Part shown: piece by piece, positions 1 through 5,009 of the stretch
Layout of the letters: the number at the start of each line of letters is the position of its first letter
Position numbering within the stretch: the first letter of the stretch is position 1
DNA from: Anaerolineae bacterium
GTDB lineage: Bacteria; Chloroflexota; Anaerolineae; B4-G1; SLSP01
Assembly (NCBI GenBank): GCA_021107605.1
Contig: JAIOSN010000238.1
Location: 1-5,994 of the forward strand
Direction of reading: 5' to 3'
DNA: 5,994 nt
Translations under genes and position numbers: made by a program
The notes under the pieces: generated by a model
The model's database searches: none
The model's input: the letters and a program-made list of their open reading frames with translations, nothing else
Told to the model about the DNA's origin: nothing

Positions 1-428
1 AAAGTGCCCAGTCCCAGCAGCGCGGAAGCATCCCGGAATTGCACGCGCCTATCATCGACAAAAACATTGACCCACTCCTCGCTCGCCCCGTGAATGACCA
101 ACCCATCCCAGCCGGCGCGTTTGAGCGCAATGGTGAACCAGCTGCCGGAGAGGCTATCGCCGATAAAACCCGTCAACGGGGATTTAGAAGCCAGCCCATA
201 TTTACCGCCCACCGGCACCGGCGTCCCGGCGAAGATACCGTTGGCGAGTGCGATAGGGTTCTCCGGCGAGAGCGCGTCGCAGCCAGGTTCGATATTCTCC
301 CAGCAGAGCCGCGTCGCCATGGAGACACCGCCAATGTAAGTCTTATACCACTCCTCCAGTTTCTCCTCGACCCAGGTTTTACGCTCGGTCAGATCAATAT
401 GTAAAATCTTGCCACTATATCCATACAT
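1..428 (-). CDS. Aldehyde ferredoxin oxidoreductase-family protein, N-terminal part (runs off the left edge)
   Basis: The 142 codons present encode the start of a tungsten/molybdenum bis-pterin aldehyde ferredoxin oxidoreductase (AOR) family enzyme. Such enzymes oxidise aldehydes, or related substrates, in the cytoplasm and pass electrons to ferredoxin. Seen here: the opening MYGYSGKILHIDLT, then YIGG (residues 31-34), LSPENPIALANG, a GTPVPVGGKYG segment, the hallmark KSPLTG (near residue 82) and GDSLSGS. These match the pterin-binding first domain. The Fe4S4 cysteines and the catalytic domains lie outside the window. Canonical members usually read GRY and DSNSGG where this one has GKY and DSLSGS, so it may belong to a divergent branch. 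The start at 428 is supported by AGGAGG at 436-441 with 7-base spacing. The MoaD-like gene lies 69 bases upstream on the same strand, suggesting co-transcription. The natural substrate cannot be deduced. Confidence 0.9.
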   Translation of the reverse strand, partial: MYGYSGKILHIDLTERKTWVEEKLEEWYKTYIGGVSMATRLCWENIEPGCDALSPENPIALANGIFAGTPVPVGGKYGLASKSPLTGFIGDSLSGSWFTIALKRAGWDGLVIHGASEEWVNVFVDDRRVQFRDASALLGLGT

Positions 429-497
429 AAGCCACCCTCCTTTAATCAGAGTTAAAAAATACCCTTGCTCTAATAAATTCAAACAGAGCCGGAAATC

Positions 498-782
498 TCA
501 TCCCCCGGCCAATACAGAGATCAGGAATAAGCGATCGCCAGCTTGCGGGGATTCATCCAATTGCTCTGGCTGGATCATCAACTTGCCGTTGAGATTGAGC
601 ATATTAGCACCCAGCAAGGTATCAGTAGCCGGATCGAGGACCTCGCCCCACAACACTGGATACCGTGTACCCAATTCACGCAGGATCTGGCGGTAAGAGG
701 CACCCACAGCGAGAGAAAGAGAAACCTCACGCCTTTTGGTCAATACTCGAGAGACGCCGCCTAATTCTATCAGTATAGCCAT
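498..782 (-). CDS. MoaD/ThiS-family sulfur carrier protein
   Basis: A 94-residue protein with the features of a ubiquitin-like sulfur carrier of the MoaD/ThiS family. It has an N-terminal strand (MAILIEL), a central helix with SYRQILRELGTRYP (residues 29-42), the acidic/GD turn near 82 (AGDRLFLISVLAGG) and the essential C-terminal Gly-Gly. In this family that terminus is adenylated and then thiocarboxylated to donate sulfur for molybdopterin/tungstopterin or thiazole synthesis. The neighbouring AOR-family gene 69 bases downstream needs a pterin cofactor, which favours a MoaD-type role over a ThiS-type one. The start at 782 is preceded by GAGG about 5 bases upstream. At 94 residues it is slightly longer than the usual 80 or so, with the extra length around residues 44-62. 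The match to the family is strong; the exact pathway partner is inferred from context. Confidence 0.88.
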   Translation of the reverse strand: MAILIELGGVSRVLTKRREVSLSLAVGASYRQILRELGTRYPVLWGEVLDPATDTLLGANMLNLNGKLMIQPEQLDESPQAGDRLFLISVLAGG

Positions 783-820
783 AGGACCTCATCTGGTTAC
801 TACTCGGGCCAACCTATTTC

Positions 821-835
821 AGACCTCCGAGGTCT
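821..835. repeat. Perfect palindrome in the moaD-like gene's leader
   Basis: AGACCTC-C-GAGGTCT has two perfect 7-base arms around a single base. It lies 39 bases upstream of the MoaD-like start and downstream of the candidate promoter at 876-903, so it would be in the 5' leader of the moaD-aor transcript. It could be a protein-binding operator, an RNA hairpin, or just a copy of a dispersed genomic palindrome. The sequence alone does not decide between these. Confidence 0.5.
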
Positions 836-875
836 ATCCCGCCGGTAACCGCATCTGTTGAAGAAAGCCAGAGGA

Positions 876-903
876 ATTATAATCAAAACTGGCAACATTG
901 CAA
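876..903 (-). promoter_or_regulatory. Candidate sigma70-type promoter for moaD-like/aor
   Basis: On the minus strand a perfect TATAAT (876-881) is preceded by TTGCAA (898-903) with a 16-base spacer. Transcription would start near 869, giving a leader of about 87 bases before the MoaD-like start at 782. No other good -10 box was seen in this spacer on the minus strand. The -35 match is 4 of 6, so the assignment is plausible but unproven. Confidence 0.5.
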
Positions 904-942
904 TATACCTTCTGGAAGACAGACGCAAAGCGGCAGCCTGGC

Positions 943-979
943 GACTGCCCTTGCCAGCCGGCTCTAGGCCGTGGGAAGT
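943..979. repeat. Dispersed repeat fragment, inverted relative to 5221-5258
   Basis: This stretch has GACTGCCCT, a diverged middle, then GGCCGTGGGAAGT. Read on the opposite strand, 5221-5258 has the same two blocks in the same order and at similar spacing (ACTTCCCACGGCC ... AGGGCAGTC on the plus strand). At the second site it sits directly beside the 80-base repeat copy at 5139-5218, so the two pieces may belong to one composite element. It lies in the divergent spacer between the moaD-like and toxin genes. Confidence 0.5.
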
Positions 980-988
980 CGCGGCTAC

Positions 989-1017
989 TTGTCTACCAAC
1001 AAACAATCGCTTATAAT
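989..1017 (+). promoter_or_regulatory. Candidate promoter of the brnT-brnA operon
   Basis: TTGTCT (989-994) and a perfect TATAAT (1012-1017) are separated by the ideal 17 bases. Predicted transcription start is around 1024, only about five bases before the toxin ATG at 1029. The toxin mRNA would therefore be leaderless or nearly so, in keeping with the absence of any Shine-Dalgarno sequence there. Confidence 0.6.
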
Positions 1018-1020
1018 AAG
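1010..1020. promoter_or_regulatory. Candidate BrnA operator palindrome on the -10 box
   Basis: CTTAT-A-ATAAG is a perfect 11-base palindrome that completely covers the predicted -10 box of the toxin-antitoxin operon. BrnA-type antitoxins carry a ribbon-helix-helix DNA-binding domain and are known to repress their own operons, so this is the natural place for autorepression. The operator role is inferred. AT-rich -10 boxes are partly palindromic by chance, which lowers confidence. Confidence 0.4.
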
Positions 1021-1028
1021 TTCACACG

Positions 1029-1316
1029 ATGCAGATTCAAGAAATCATCTGGCTAGATGAAGTTGAAGATAAAATTATCCGCAAACACCAGGTATGGCCT
1101 GCCGAAGCGGAAGAAGTGTTGCTGGGACACCCTCACGTCCGTTTTATGGAACGGAGGCACCGTCCCGGTGAGGATTTGTACGCCGCCTTTGGGCAAACCA
1201 CAGGCGGACGTTATTTGACTCTGTTCTTTCTGTTCAAACCACGCAATGTAGCATTGATAATCACCGCCAGAGATATGACCAATAAGGAAAGAAAACGCTA
1301 TGGCAAGAAACACTAA
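1029..1316 (+). CDS. brnT: BrnT-family (DUF497) type II toxin
   Basis: A 95-residue protein matching the BrnT toxin family, small RNases with a RelE-like fold that block translation in the cytoplasm. Visible family signs are the opening IIWLDEVEDKIIRKHQVWPAEAEEVL (given here as the region at residues 6-31), the ERRHRPGEDLYAAFGQT block (41-57), a hydrophobic strand RYLTLFFLF (61-69) and the closing ITARDM...KERKRY (78-91). The length is typical. The start at 1029 is the first ATG after the promoter and has no ribosome binding site, suggesting leaderless translation. The stop at 1314-1316 lies inside the next gene, so toxin and antitoxin are translationally linked with a 17-base overlap. Toxin-first order is usual for brnTA. 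The family call is secure; activity is not shown. Confidence 0.88.
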   Translation: MQIQEIIWLDEVEDKIIRKHQVWPAEAEEVLLGHPHVRFMERRHRPGEDLYAAFGQTTGGRYLTLFFLFKPRNVALIITARDMTNKERKRYGKKH

Positions 1317-1587
1317 TGTGAGCAGCATTTCCAAAGCACGCTCCATCCAAGAAATGGCCGAGTTTTGGGATACACACGATGCGACCGATTTCGACGACCA
1401 GACCCAGGAGGTCGAATTCAATATTGGCCTCCGCTCGCGCCGCCACTACATTGCCATTGACCCTGACTTGCTGGTCCGCCTGCGCGAGTTGGCTGCCTCG
1501 CGTGGCCTGAGCGCCGGGAGCTTGGCGAACCTCTGGCTGCAAGAGCGGGCACTAGCGCAGGATAATCGTTCTCACTTCCGAACCTAA
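1300..1587 (+). CDS. brnA: BrnA/CopG-type antitoxin
   Basis: A 95-residue partner of the preceding toxin. The N-terminal half has the SISKARSIQEMAEFWDTHD motif (residues 9-27), typical of the BrnA/CopG antitoxin family and thought to contact the toxin. The C-terminal half (residues 48-87) reads as a ribbon-helix-helix: strand RHYIAIDPDL, helix LVRLRELAASRGL, then SAGSLANLWLQERAL. It should neutralise BrnT and repress the operon. The start at 1300 has AAGGA at 1284-1288 with an 11-base gap, a little long, which fits translational coupling to the overlapping toxin gene. No clear intrinsic terminator follows; the sequence downstream is a hairpin-rich repeat region. Confidence 0.87.
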   Translation: MARNTNVSSISKARSIQEMAEFWDTHDATDFDDQTQEVEFNIGLRSRRHYIAIDPDLLVRLRELAASRGLSAGSLANLWLQERALAQDNRSHFRT

Positions 1588-1936
1588 AGTGAACGCATTT
1601 GTCTTTCCGTCTCAAAACAAGAGCCAATACCATCCTGTGAATCCTGTCCGTTGGGTTCAAATGCGATTACCCCATTTCCAAACCCTCTGAACCCCGCTGA
1701 AACCCGCGTTGCGCAACGGTTTCAACGGTTCAAGGCCCCTCCCCAGAAACGCGATGCGTCAGGCATCCACCCTACGGCGACGCGCTAGCCCCTGTCCACG
1801 CAAGTGGACAGCCGGCGATTAGCCTCCGGTAGCCTACTTCAGTAGGCGTGGCCCCGTAAACGGGGCTAGCCAGGTTCGTCATTCCAATCCGCCTGTCCTG
1901 AGCGCAAGCGCAGGAACCCCAAAGAGCCAGTCTCCG
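1588..1936. other. Gene-free, hairpin-dense intergenic region
   Basis: About 350 bases without a credible gene. The region holds a succession of small inverted repeats: 1698-1724 (TGAAAC and GTTTCA around the perfect palindrome CGTTGCGCAACG), 1753-1767 (GATGC/GCATC), 1793-1810 (TGTCCAC/GTGGACA, GCAA loop), 1832-1847 (GCCTAC/GTAGGC, TTCA loop), 1851-1866 (GCCCCG/CGGGGC, TAAA loop) and 1896-1915 (TCCT..GCGC/GCGC.AGGA). Three of these share the same build, a 6-base stem and 4-base loop. One segment (1770-1849) recurs inverted at 5139-5218. A 'cctgtgaatcctgtccg'-type dispersed motif lies near 1634-1650. Confidence 0.7.
1770..1849 (+). repeat. 80-base dispersed structured repeat, copy A
   Basis: This segment is nearly identical to the reverse complement of 5139-5218, with about ten differences including one insertion and one deletion over 80 bases. 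The last 30 bases are identical. It contains two stem-loops (1793-1810 and 1832-1847) that are kept in both copies. No open reading frame is shared, so it looks like a non-coding dispersed repeat rather than a gene fragment. Whether it is a REP-like or non-autonomous mobile element cannot be told from two copies. Confidence 0.85.
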
Positions 1937-2119
1937 TCACGCGGTTTCAACCCAGTGCCCCCGCGGATCCGTGTACTTGAGTGGATTATTCCGCACATAA
2001 CTGTACCGGTTCAGGCTCTGCGGGTCGCTGGGACGGGGCACCAGCGTATCCGCGCTGCTAAAGCCCTGCGACTCTACTCCGGATGCCGGCAGGTGAGTTC
2101 GTCCGTGGCGACGGTCACA
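1937..2119 (-). pseudogene. RHS-repeat protein remnant, C-terminal core domain
   Basis: On the minus strand the frame ending at the TGA at 1937-1939 encodes FSSADTLVP followed by SLNRYSYVRNNPLKYTDP and RGHW. This is the conserved RHS-associated core sequence found just before the variable tip of RHS/YD-repeat toxins and wall-associated proteins. The frame is open only back to a TAG at 2120-2122 and has no start codon. Upstream of the ADTLVP motif, the YD-repeat sequence expected in an intact gene is absent. Only about 45 residues are recognisable, against well over 1,000 in complete proteins. It is therefore a stranded fragment, probably left by deletion or recombination. The stop soon after RGHW also means no toxin tip is present. 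Confidence 0.8.
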
Positions 2120-2124
2120 CTATC

Positions 2125-2763
2125 TCATTGCTTATGCCGAGATAGATTAGCCTTCTGATCGGCTGTGATAAGTACTTGGCGAAATTGGTCTGCCCTTAGC
2201 CAACGCTTATCGAAGATATTTCCGCCTACTACCATCACAACACGCCCATACTGGCCCACTACAGCACAGGGAAAATGATGCTGTCCATTAATATAGCCTT
2301 CAGTGCAAGATGCATGAATCTCGTCCGCGCGAGGGGAGAAGGAGAAGGCTGGCACAGCGTTCCAGCCTTGTAACTCAAAACGAGCATATTCGCTCAACTG
2401 ATTTTCATATCCTTGCTGGGTCGCTTCCTCGCTTTGATAAACATAGACTTCCTCTCTAATGTTAATCCATGGACGATCAAAGAATTGCCTAAACCAAATG
2501 ATCTTGCCAATCCCCTGGGGCACATTAACCTGTTCAATATCAATATCTTCCAGACTCCACCGCGCAGGAAGATCAACGGTATCCAACAAGATAGTCTCCA
2601 GAAGAGCCTCCTCCGGCGTTAGCAGAACAGCCGGTTTCCCCATGAACGAGTTCCACAGAAACCAGCCCAGCAACATGGGGATAAGTATAAAAAAACCGAT
2701 AACCTGCCAGGTACTGCGTTTACTAGAATCGCCTATTTTACGGATAAGCTGCTCAAGGTTCAT
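2125..2763 (-). CDS. Hypothetical protein with one N-terminal membrane segment
   Basis: A 212-residue protein I do not recognise. A short charged start (MNLEQLIRKIGDSSKRS) is followed by one hydrophobic segment at about residues 19-40. A polar domain of roughly 170 residues follows, predicted to be outside the cell by the positive-inside rule. That domain has several Trp and aromatic residues and two cysteines (153 and 166) that could form a disulfide. It ends in a strand-rich stretch VVGQYGRVVMVVGG and a helix DQFRQVLITADQ, a pattern reminiscent of small extracytoplasmic alpha/beta domains. I chose the start at 2763 because GGAG lies 7 bases upstream. The frame is open to 2925, but the extra 54 residues are basic, lack a binding site and overlap the small gene at 2768-2881. 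It may be co-translated with that small gene. Confidence 0.8.
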   Translation of the reverse strand: MNLEQLIRKIGDSSKRSTWQVIGFFILIPMLLGWFLWNSFMGKPAVLLTPEEALLETILLDTVDLPARWSLEDIDIEQVNVPQGIGKIIWFRQFFDRPWINIREEVYVYQSEEATQQGYENQLSEYARFELQGWNAVPAFSFSPRADEIHASCTEGYINGQHHFPCAVVGQYGRVVMVVGGNIFDKRWLRADQFRQVLITADQKANLSRHKQ

Positions 2764-2767
2764 TTCA

Positions 2768-2881
2768 TTACTCCGTTGTTTTCCAACGATAGGGGAAATC
2801 GCTATACGCTTGTTGCGCACGGTTCCAATATGAGAACACATCCAGAGCCTTTGCGTAACTCGAAAATTCGACTGTGTACAT
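2768..2881 (-). CDS. Candidate 37-residue small protein
   Basis: A short reading frame beginning MYTVEFSSYAKALD and ending YRWKTTE. It has a very good ribosome binding site, AAGGAG at 2890-2895, 8 bases before the ATG. Its TAA ends four bases before the ATG of the 212-residue membrane protein, an arrangement that favours translational coupling. The product is rich in aromatics (about eight of 37 residues are Tyr, Phe or Trp) and has no membrane segment or signal peptide. I know no family for it. It might be a leader peptide controlling the downstream gene, or the tail of a lost gene. The strong binding site and tight spacing argue that it is translated. Confidence 0.5.
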   Translation of the reverse strand: MYTVEFSSYAKALDVFSYWNRAQQAYSDFPYRWKTTE

Positions 2882-2996
2882 AAGAGCTGCTCCTTGTGAA
2901 ATATAATACTCTTGAATACCATCAATACCCATCCGGTTAAATGTTTCTCCCGGTGTTATTAACCCAAGTTAGTATCATCTCAATATTTCGGGGCAG

Positions 2997-3072
2997 TTTT
3001 CACCACAGAGACACGGAGGCCCCCGAGTTTTTTTATTTTTTCTCAGTGTTCTCTGTGTCTCAGTGGTAAAAA
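2997..3072. repeat. Dispersed inverted repeat of the 'accacagagacac' type
   Basis: The left arm TTTTCACCACAGAGACAC (from 2997) and the right arm ending GTGTCTCAGTGGTAAAAA (to 3072) are imperfect reverse complements around an A/T-rich centre with runs of T at 3028-3041. The arm sequence resembles a short repeat seen scattered through many Chloroflexota and other environmental genomes. It sits just past the end of the ABC-F gene, 22 bases from its stop. It could fold at the 3' end of that mRNA, but no U-run follows the stem on the minus strand, so it is not a standard terminator. Confidence 0.7.
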
Positions 3073-3093
3073 TTCCTGGTTCTTTCAGCAAGC

Positions 3094-4755
3094 TCAAAGA
3101 TTATTCAACGCCAGTCCCTTTTGCTCCGCGTAGTAGGTGTAATCCCCAACATAGGGCGTCAGCGCGCCCTCCTCAAGCTCAACAATGCGGTCAACGGTGC
3201 GGTTGAGGAAATACCGGTCGTGGCTGATGACGAACACAGTCCCTTCAAAGTCGTCCAACGCCTGTTCCAATATCTCGCGCGAATCGAGGTCTAGGTTATT
3301 TGTCGGTTCATCCAGGAGCAAGAAGTTGGCATCGGAGAGCATCAGTTTGGCTAATTGCAAACGGCTGCGCTCACCGCCGGAGAGCGTAGCCACGCACTCA
3401 CGAGCACGTTCGTAGGGAAAGAGGAAACGCAACAACACATTGACGGCCGCCGCTTCTGACATCGACCGCGCGTCCCAGATCTCCTCGATCAGCGTACGGG
3501 CAGGATCCAGCGTTTCGTGATGCTGCGCGTAGTACCCTACACGCACACTGGGGCCGATTTTGATCACCCCGTCACTCAGCGGCTCCTGGCCCAGGATACA
3601 GCGGTAGAGAACGCTCTTGCCAACGCCGTTGGCGCCCAAGAGTCCCACACGCTCACCATGCCGGATCAGCAGCTCAAGCCCCAGCAAGATGATGCTTTCA
3701 CCGTATTCGTCGTTGAAGACCTTGTTGAGGCCGGTAATCCGCAACACGTCCTGAGAACCGCGCCAGCCGTTGAGGACTAGTCCCATCTTCGTGCGCTCCA
3801 ACTGCGGCTTCTCAATTTTGTCCATGCGTTCCAGCATCTTCTGGCGCGCGCGCGCCTGCCGGATGTGACGTTCGTCCACGACAAGGTGCGCCCAGTGCTG
3901 GAAACGTGCAATAGCGGCCTCAATGCGGGTGATCTCTTTTTGTTGAGCCGTGTATTGCTGTTGCTGGCGCAGAAGTTTTAGCTGGCGCGCCGTGCTGTAG
4001 GCGGAGTAGTTGCCTGGATAGCACATCAGGCGACCGCGCTCCACTGCGGCGATTCGCGTCACTACTTCGTCGAGCAGGTAGCGGTCGTGAGAAACGATGA
4101 CGATGCTACCAGCGTAGTCGCGGATAAAGACCTCCAGCCGCGATTTGCCCGCCAGGTCAAGGTGATTATCCGGCTCATCAAGCAAGAGCAGATCGGGTTG
4201 CGTAACGAGCAGCTTGGCCAAACCGGCCATTTTCCGCTCCCCGCCAGATAGCGTCGCGACTGACAGTCCCCAGGCATGCTCATCGAAGCCAACGGTTTGC
4301 AGCGCCTGCGCCACACGGCTCTCGTAACGATAGCCGTCAGCGGCCTCAAAGTCCGCTTGGGCGCGAGCATGGGCCTTGAGCACCCTGTCGAAGGCTTGGG
4401 GATCGTCAATGATCGCCAGGTCGCCCATCTGCACTTCGAGACGGCGCAGACGGGACTGCAACCGTCGAATGCGAGCGTCGGCCCCCAGCACCTCCTCCCA
4501 GACAGTGTGCTCAAGGAGCAGATGGGGTTCCTGTGCCAGATAACCCAAGCGGAGCCGCCGGCTGCGGGTGAGTTCCCCGGTCTCCGGTTGGAGCTCACCC
4601 ACGATCAGACGCAACAACGTGGACTTGCCGGCGCCATTTGGCCCCACGAGACCTATTTTCTGGCCGGCTTGAAGTTCCCAATCTACGCCGGTCAACACGG
4701 ATGTACCACCGTGATGATAAACAACTTGCTTCAACGAAACAATGATCTTGCTCAT
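3094..4755 (-). CDS. ABC-F family ATP-binding protein (ribosome-associated)
   Basis: A 553-residue protein with two ABC ATPase domains and no membrane segments, the layout of ABC-F proteins. These act on the ribosome, either as translation factors or in protection from antibiotics. Domain 1: Walker A GPNGAGKS (38-45), signature LSGGE (169-173), Walker B LLLLDEP (189-195), His of SHD at 223. A linker rich in Arg and Gln (about 250-335) is the segment that reaches the peptidyl-transferase region in this family. Domain 2: Walker A GANGVGKS (374-381), signature LSGGE (458-462), Walker B with DEP (482-484), His 512. Both catalytic Glu residues (194, 483) are present. The first Walker B continues DEPDNHLDL rather than the usual DEPTNHLDL. 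There is no C-terminal extension of the Uup or YheS kind. The start is fixed by AGGAGG at 4761-4766, 5 bases upstream. A leader peptide and two terminators precede it, suggesting inducible expression and hence a resistance role; this is inferred. Confidence 0.93.
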   Translation of the reverse strand: MSKIIVSLKQVVYHHGGTSVLTGVDWELQAGQKIGLVGPNGAGKSTLLRLIVGELQPETGELTRSRRLRLGYLAQEPHLLLEHTVWEEVLGADARIRRLQSRLRRLEVQMGDLAIIDDPQAFDRVLKAHARAQADFEAADGYRYESRVAQALQTVGFDEHAWGLSVATLSGGERKMAGLAKLLVTQPDLLLLDEPDNHLDLAGKSRLEVFIRDYAGSIVIVSHDRYLLDEVVTRIAAVERGRLMCYPGNYSAYSTARQLKLLRQQQQYTAQQKEITRIEAAIARFQHWAHLVVDERHIRQARARQKMLERMDKIEKPQLERTKMGLVLNGWRGSQDVLRITGLNKVFNDEYGESIILLGLELLIRHGERVGLLGANGVGKSVLYRCILGQEPLSDGVIKIGPSVRVGYYAQHHETLDPARTLIEEIWDARSMSEAAAVNVLLRFLFPYERARECVATLSGGERSRLQLAKLMLSDANFLLLDEPTNNLDLDSREILEQALDDFEGTVFVISHDRYFLNRTVDRIVELEEGALTPYVGDYTYYAEQKGLALNNL

Positions 4756-4769
4756 GTTTGCCTCCTAGC

Positions 4770-4800
4770 AAAAACCGTGGGAAATGCGCCCCCACGGCTT
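4770..4800 (-). terminator. Second terminator-like hairpin (T2) before the ABC-F gene
   Basis: On the minus strand CCGTGGG and CCCACGG form a perfect 7-base stem (4791-4797 with 4775-4781) around a 9-base loop, followed by TTTTT (4770-4774). It ends four bases before the AGGAGG ribosome binding site of the ABC-F gene. It could act as a transcription terminator/attenuator, or could affect access to the binding site. Its arms are near copies of those of the hairpin at 4821-4855. Confidence 0.7.
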
Positions 4801-4820
4801 TGGTAAAGTAGGCTTATACT

Positions 4821-4855
4821 AGAAAAAGCCGCGGGCGCAAGCACGCCCACGGCTT
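4821..4855 (-). terminator. Intrinsic terminator (T1) in the ABC-F leader
   Basis: On the minus strand AAGCCGTGGGCG pairs with CGCCCGCGGCTT over 12 positions, one of them a G-U wobble, around a 6-base loop. The U-run TTTTT (4823-4827) begins in the last bases of the stem. This is a textbook rho-independent terminator. It lies about 65 bases upstream of the ABC-F start and after the leader peptide, inside the transcript rather than after a gene, so the natural reading is conditional termination (attenuation). Confidence 0.85.
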
Positions 4856-4898
4856 GATAACGATAAAATAAACAGTTATGCGTAACGTTAGATCAAGG

Positions 4899-4919
4899 GC
4901 GCACCTAGAAAAGGTGCGC
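4899..4919 (-). promoter_or_regulatory. Hairpin over the leader-peptide end (attenuator element)
   Basis: On the minus strand GCGCACCT and AGGTGCGC form a perfect 8-base stem with a 5-base loop. The upstream arm contains codons 22-24 of the leader peptide and the stop codon lies in the loop and downstream arm, so a ribosome at the end of the leader would prevent it forming. The released downstream arm includes TGCGCCC (4897-4903), complementary over 7 bases to GGGCGCA in T2 (4785-4791). This offers an alternative fold. Confidence 0.7.
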
Positions 4920-4982
4920 TACTTCAGACGCAACGACGCCTGCTATAACAAAGAAGTTCTCTCCTACAGTAACCGAAATCAT
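4905..4982 (-). CDS. 25-residue leader peptide of the ABC-F gene
   Basis: A short frame starting MISVTVGENFF and ending VASEVAHLF with TAG. The start is supported by GAGGAG at 4989-4994, 6 bases upstream, one of the best binding sites in the window. It is preceded by a promoter and followed by a hairpin and two terminators before the ABC-F start, so it most likely works as a sensor of ribosome stalling rather than as a functional protein. The same frame is open upstream to an ATG at 5108, but that part crosses the predicted promoter and a tandem repeat and has no binding site. No known drug-specific stalling motif is recognised in the peptide. Confidence 0.75.
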   Translation of the reverse strand: MISVTVGENFFVIAGVVASEVAHLF

Positions 4983-5009
4983 GGCTTTCTCCTCAAATTG
5001 AACTGCAGC

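Noticed and set aside
39..404. Plus-strand reading frames at 39-404 and 94-339
   Set aside because: They are antisense to the AOR-family gene, which has clear family motifs and a strong ribosome binding site.
783..870. Possible molybdenum/tungsten cofactor riboswitch upstream of the moaD-like gene
   Set aside because: Only one simple palindrome is visible; I could not find the multi-stem core expected of that RNA class.
800..1006. 68-residue minus-strand frame between the moaD-like and toxin genes
   Set aside because: It runs through the promoters of both divergent units and through a dispersed repeat, has no ribosome binding site and no recognisable motifs.
1594..1665. CGCATTTG/CAAATGCG inverted repeat after the antitoxin as a terminator
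   Set aside because: The arms are 56 bases apart and no U-run follows, so it is not a credible intrinsic terminator.
1955..2158. 67-residue plus-strand frame over the RHS remnant
   Set aside because: It is antisense to the recognisable RHS core sequence and has no binding site or motif.
2764..2925. 54-residue N-terminal extension of the membrane protein
   Set aside because: No binding site supports the upstream start, the extension overlaps the better-supported small gene, and the internal start at 2763 has GGAG at good spacing.
2903..2931. TATTAT as a promoter for the small gene and membrane protein
   Set aside because: The -10 is reasonable (5 of 6) but no -35 box lies at a workable distance, so I did not list it.
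4062..4598. 178-residue minus-strand frame and plus-strand frames inside the ABC-F gene
   Set aside because: They are out-of-frame shadows of a gene with all ABC motifs intact.
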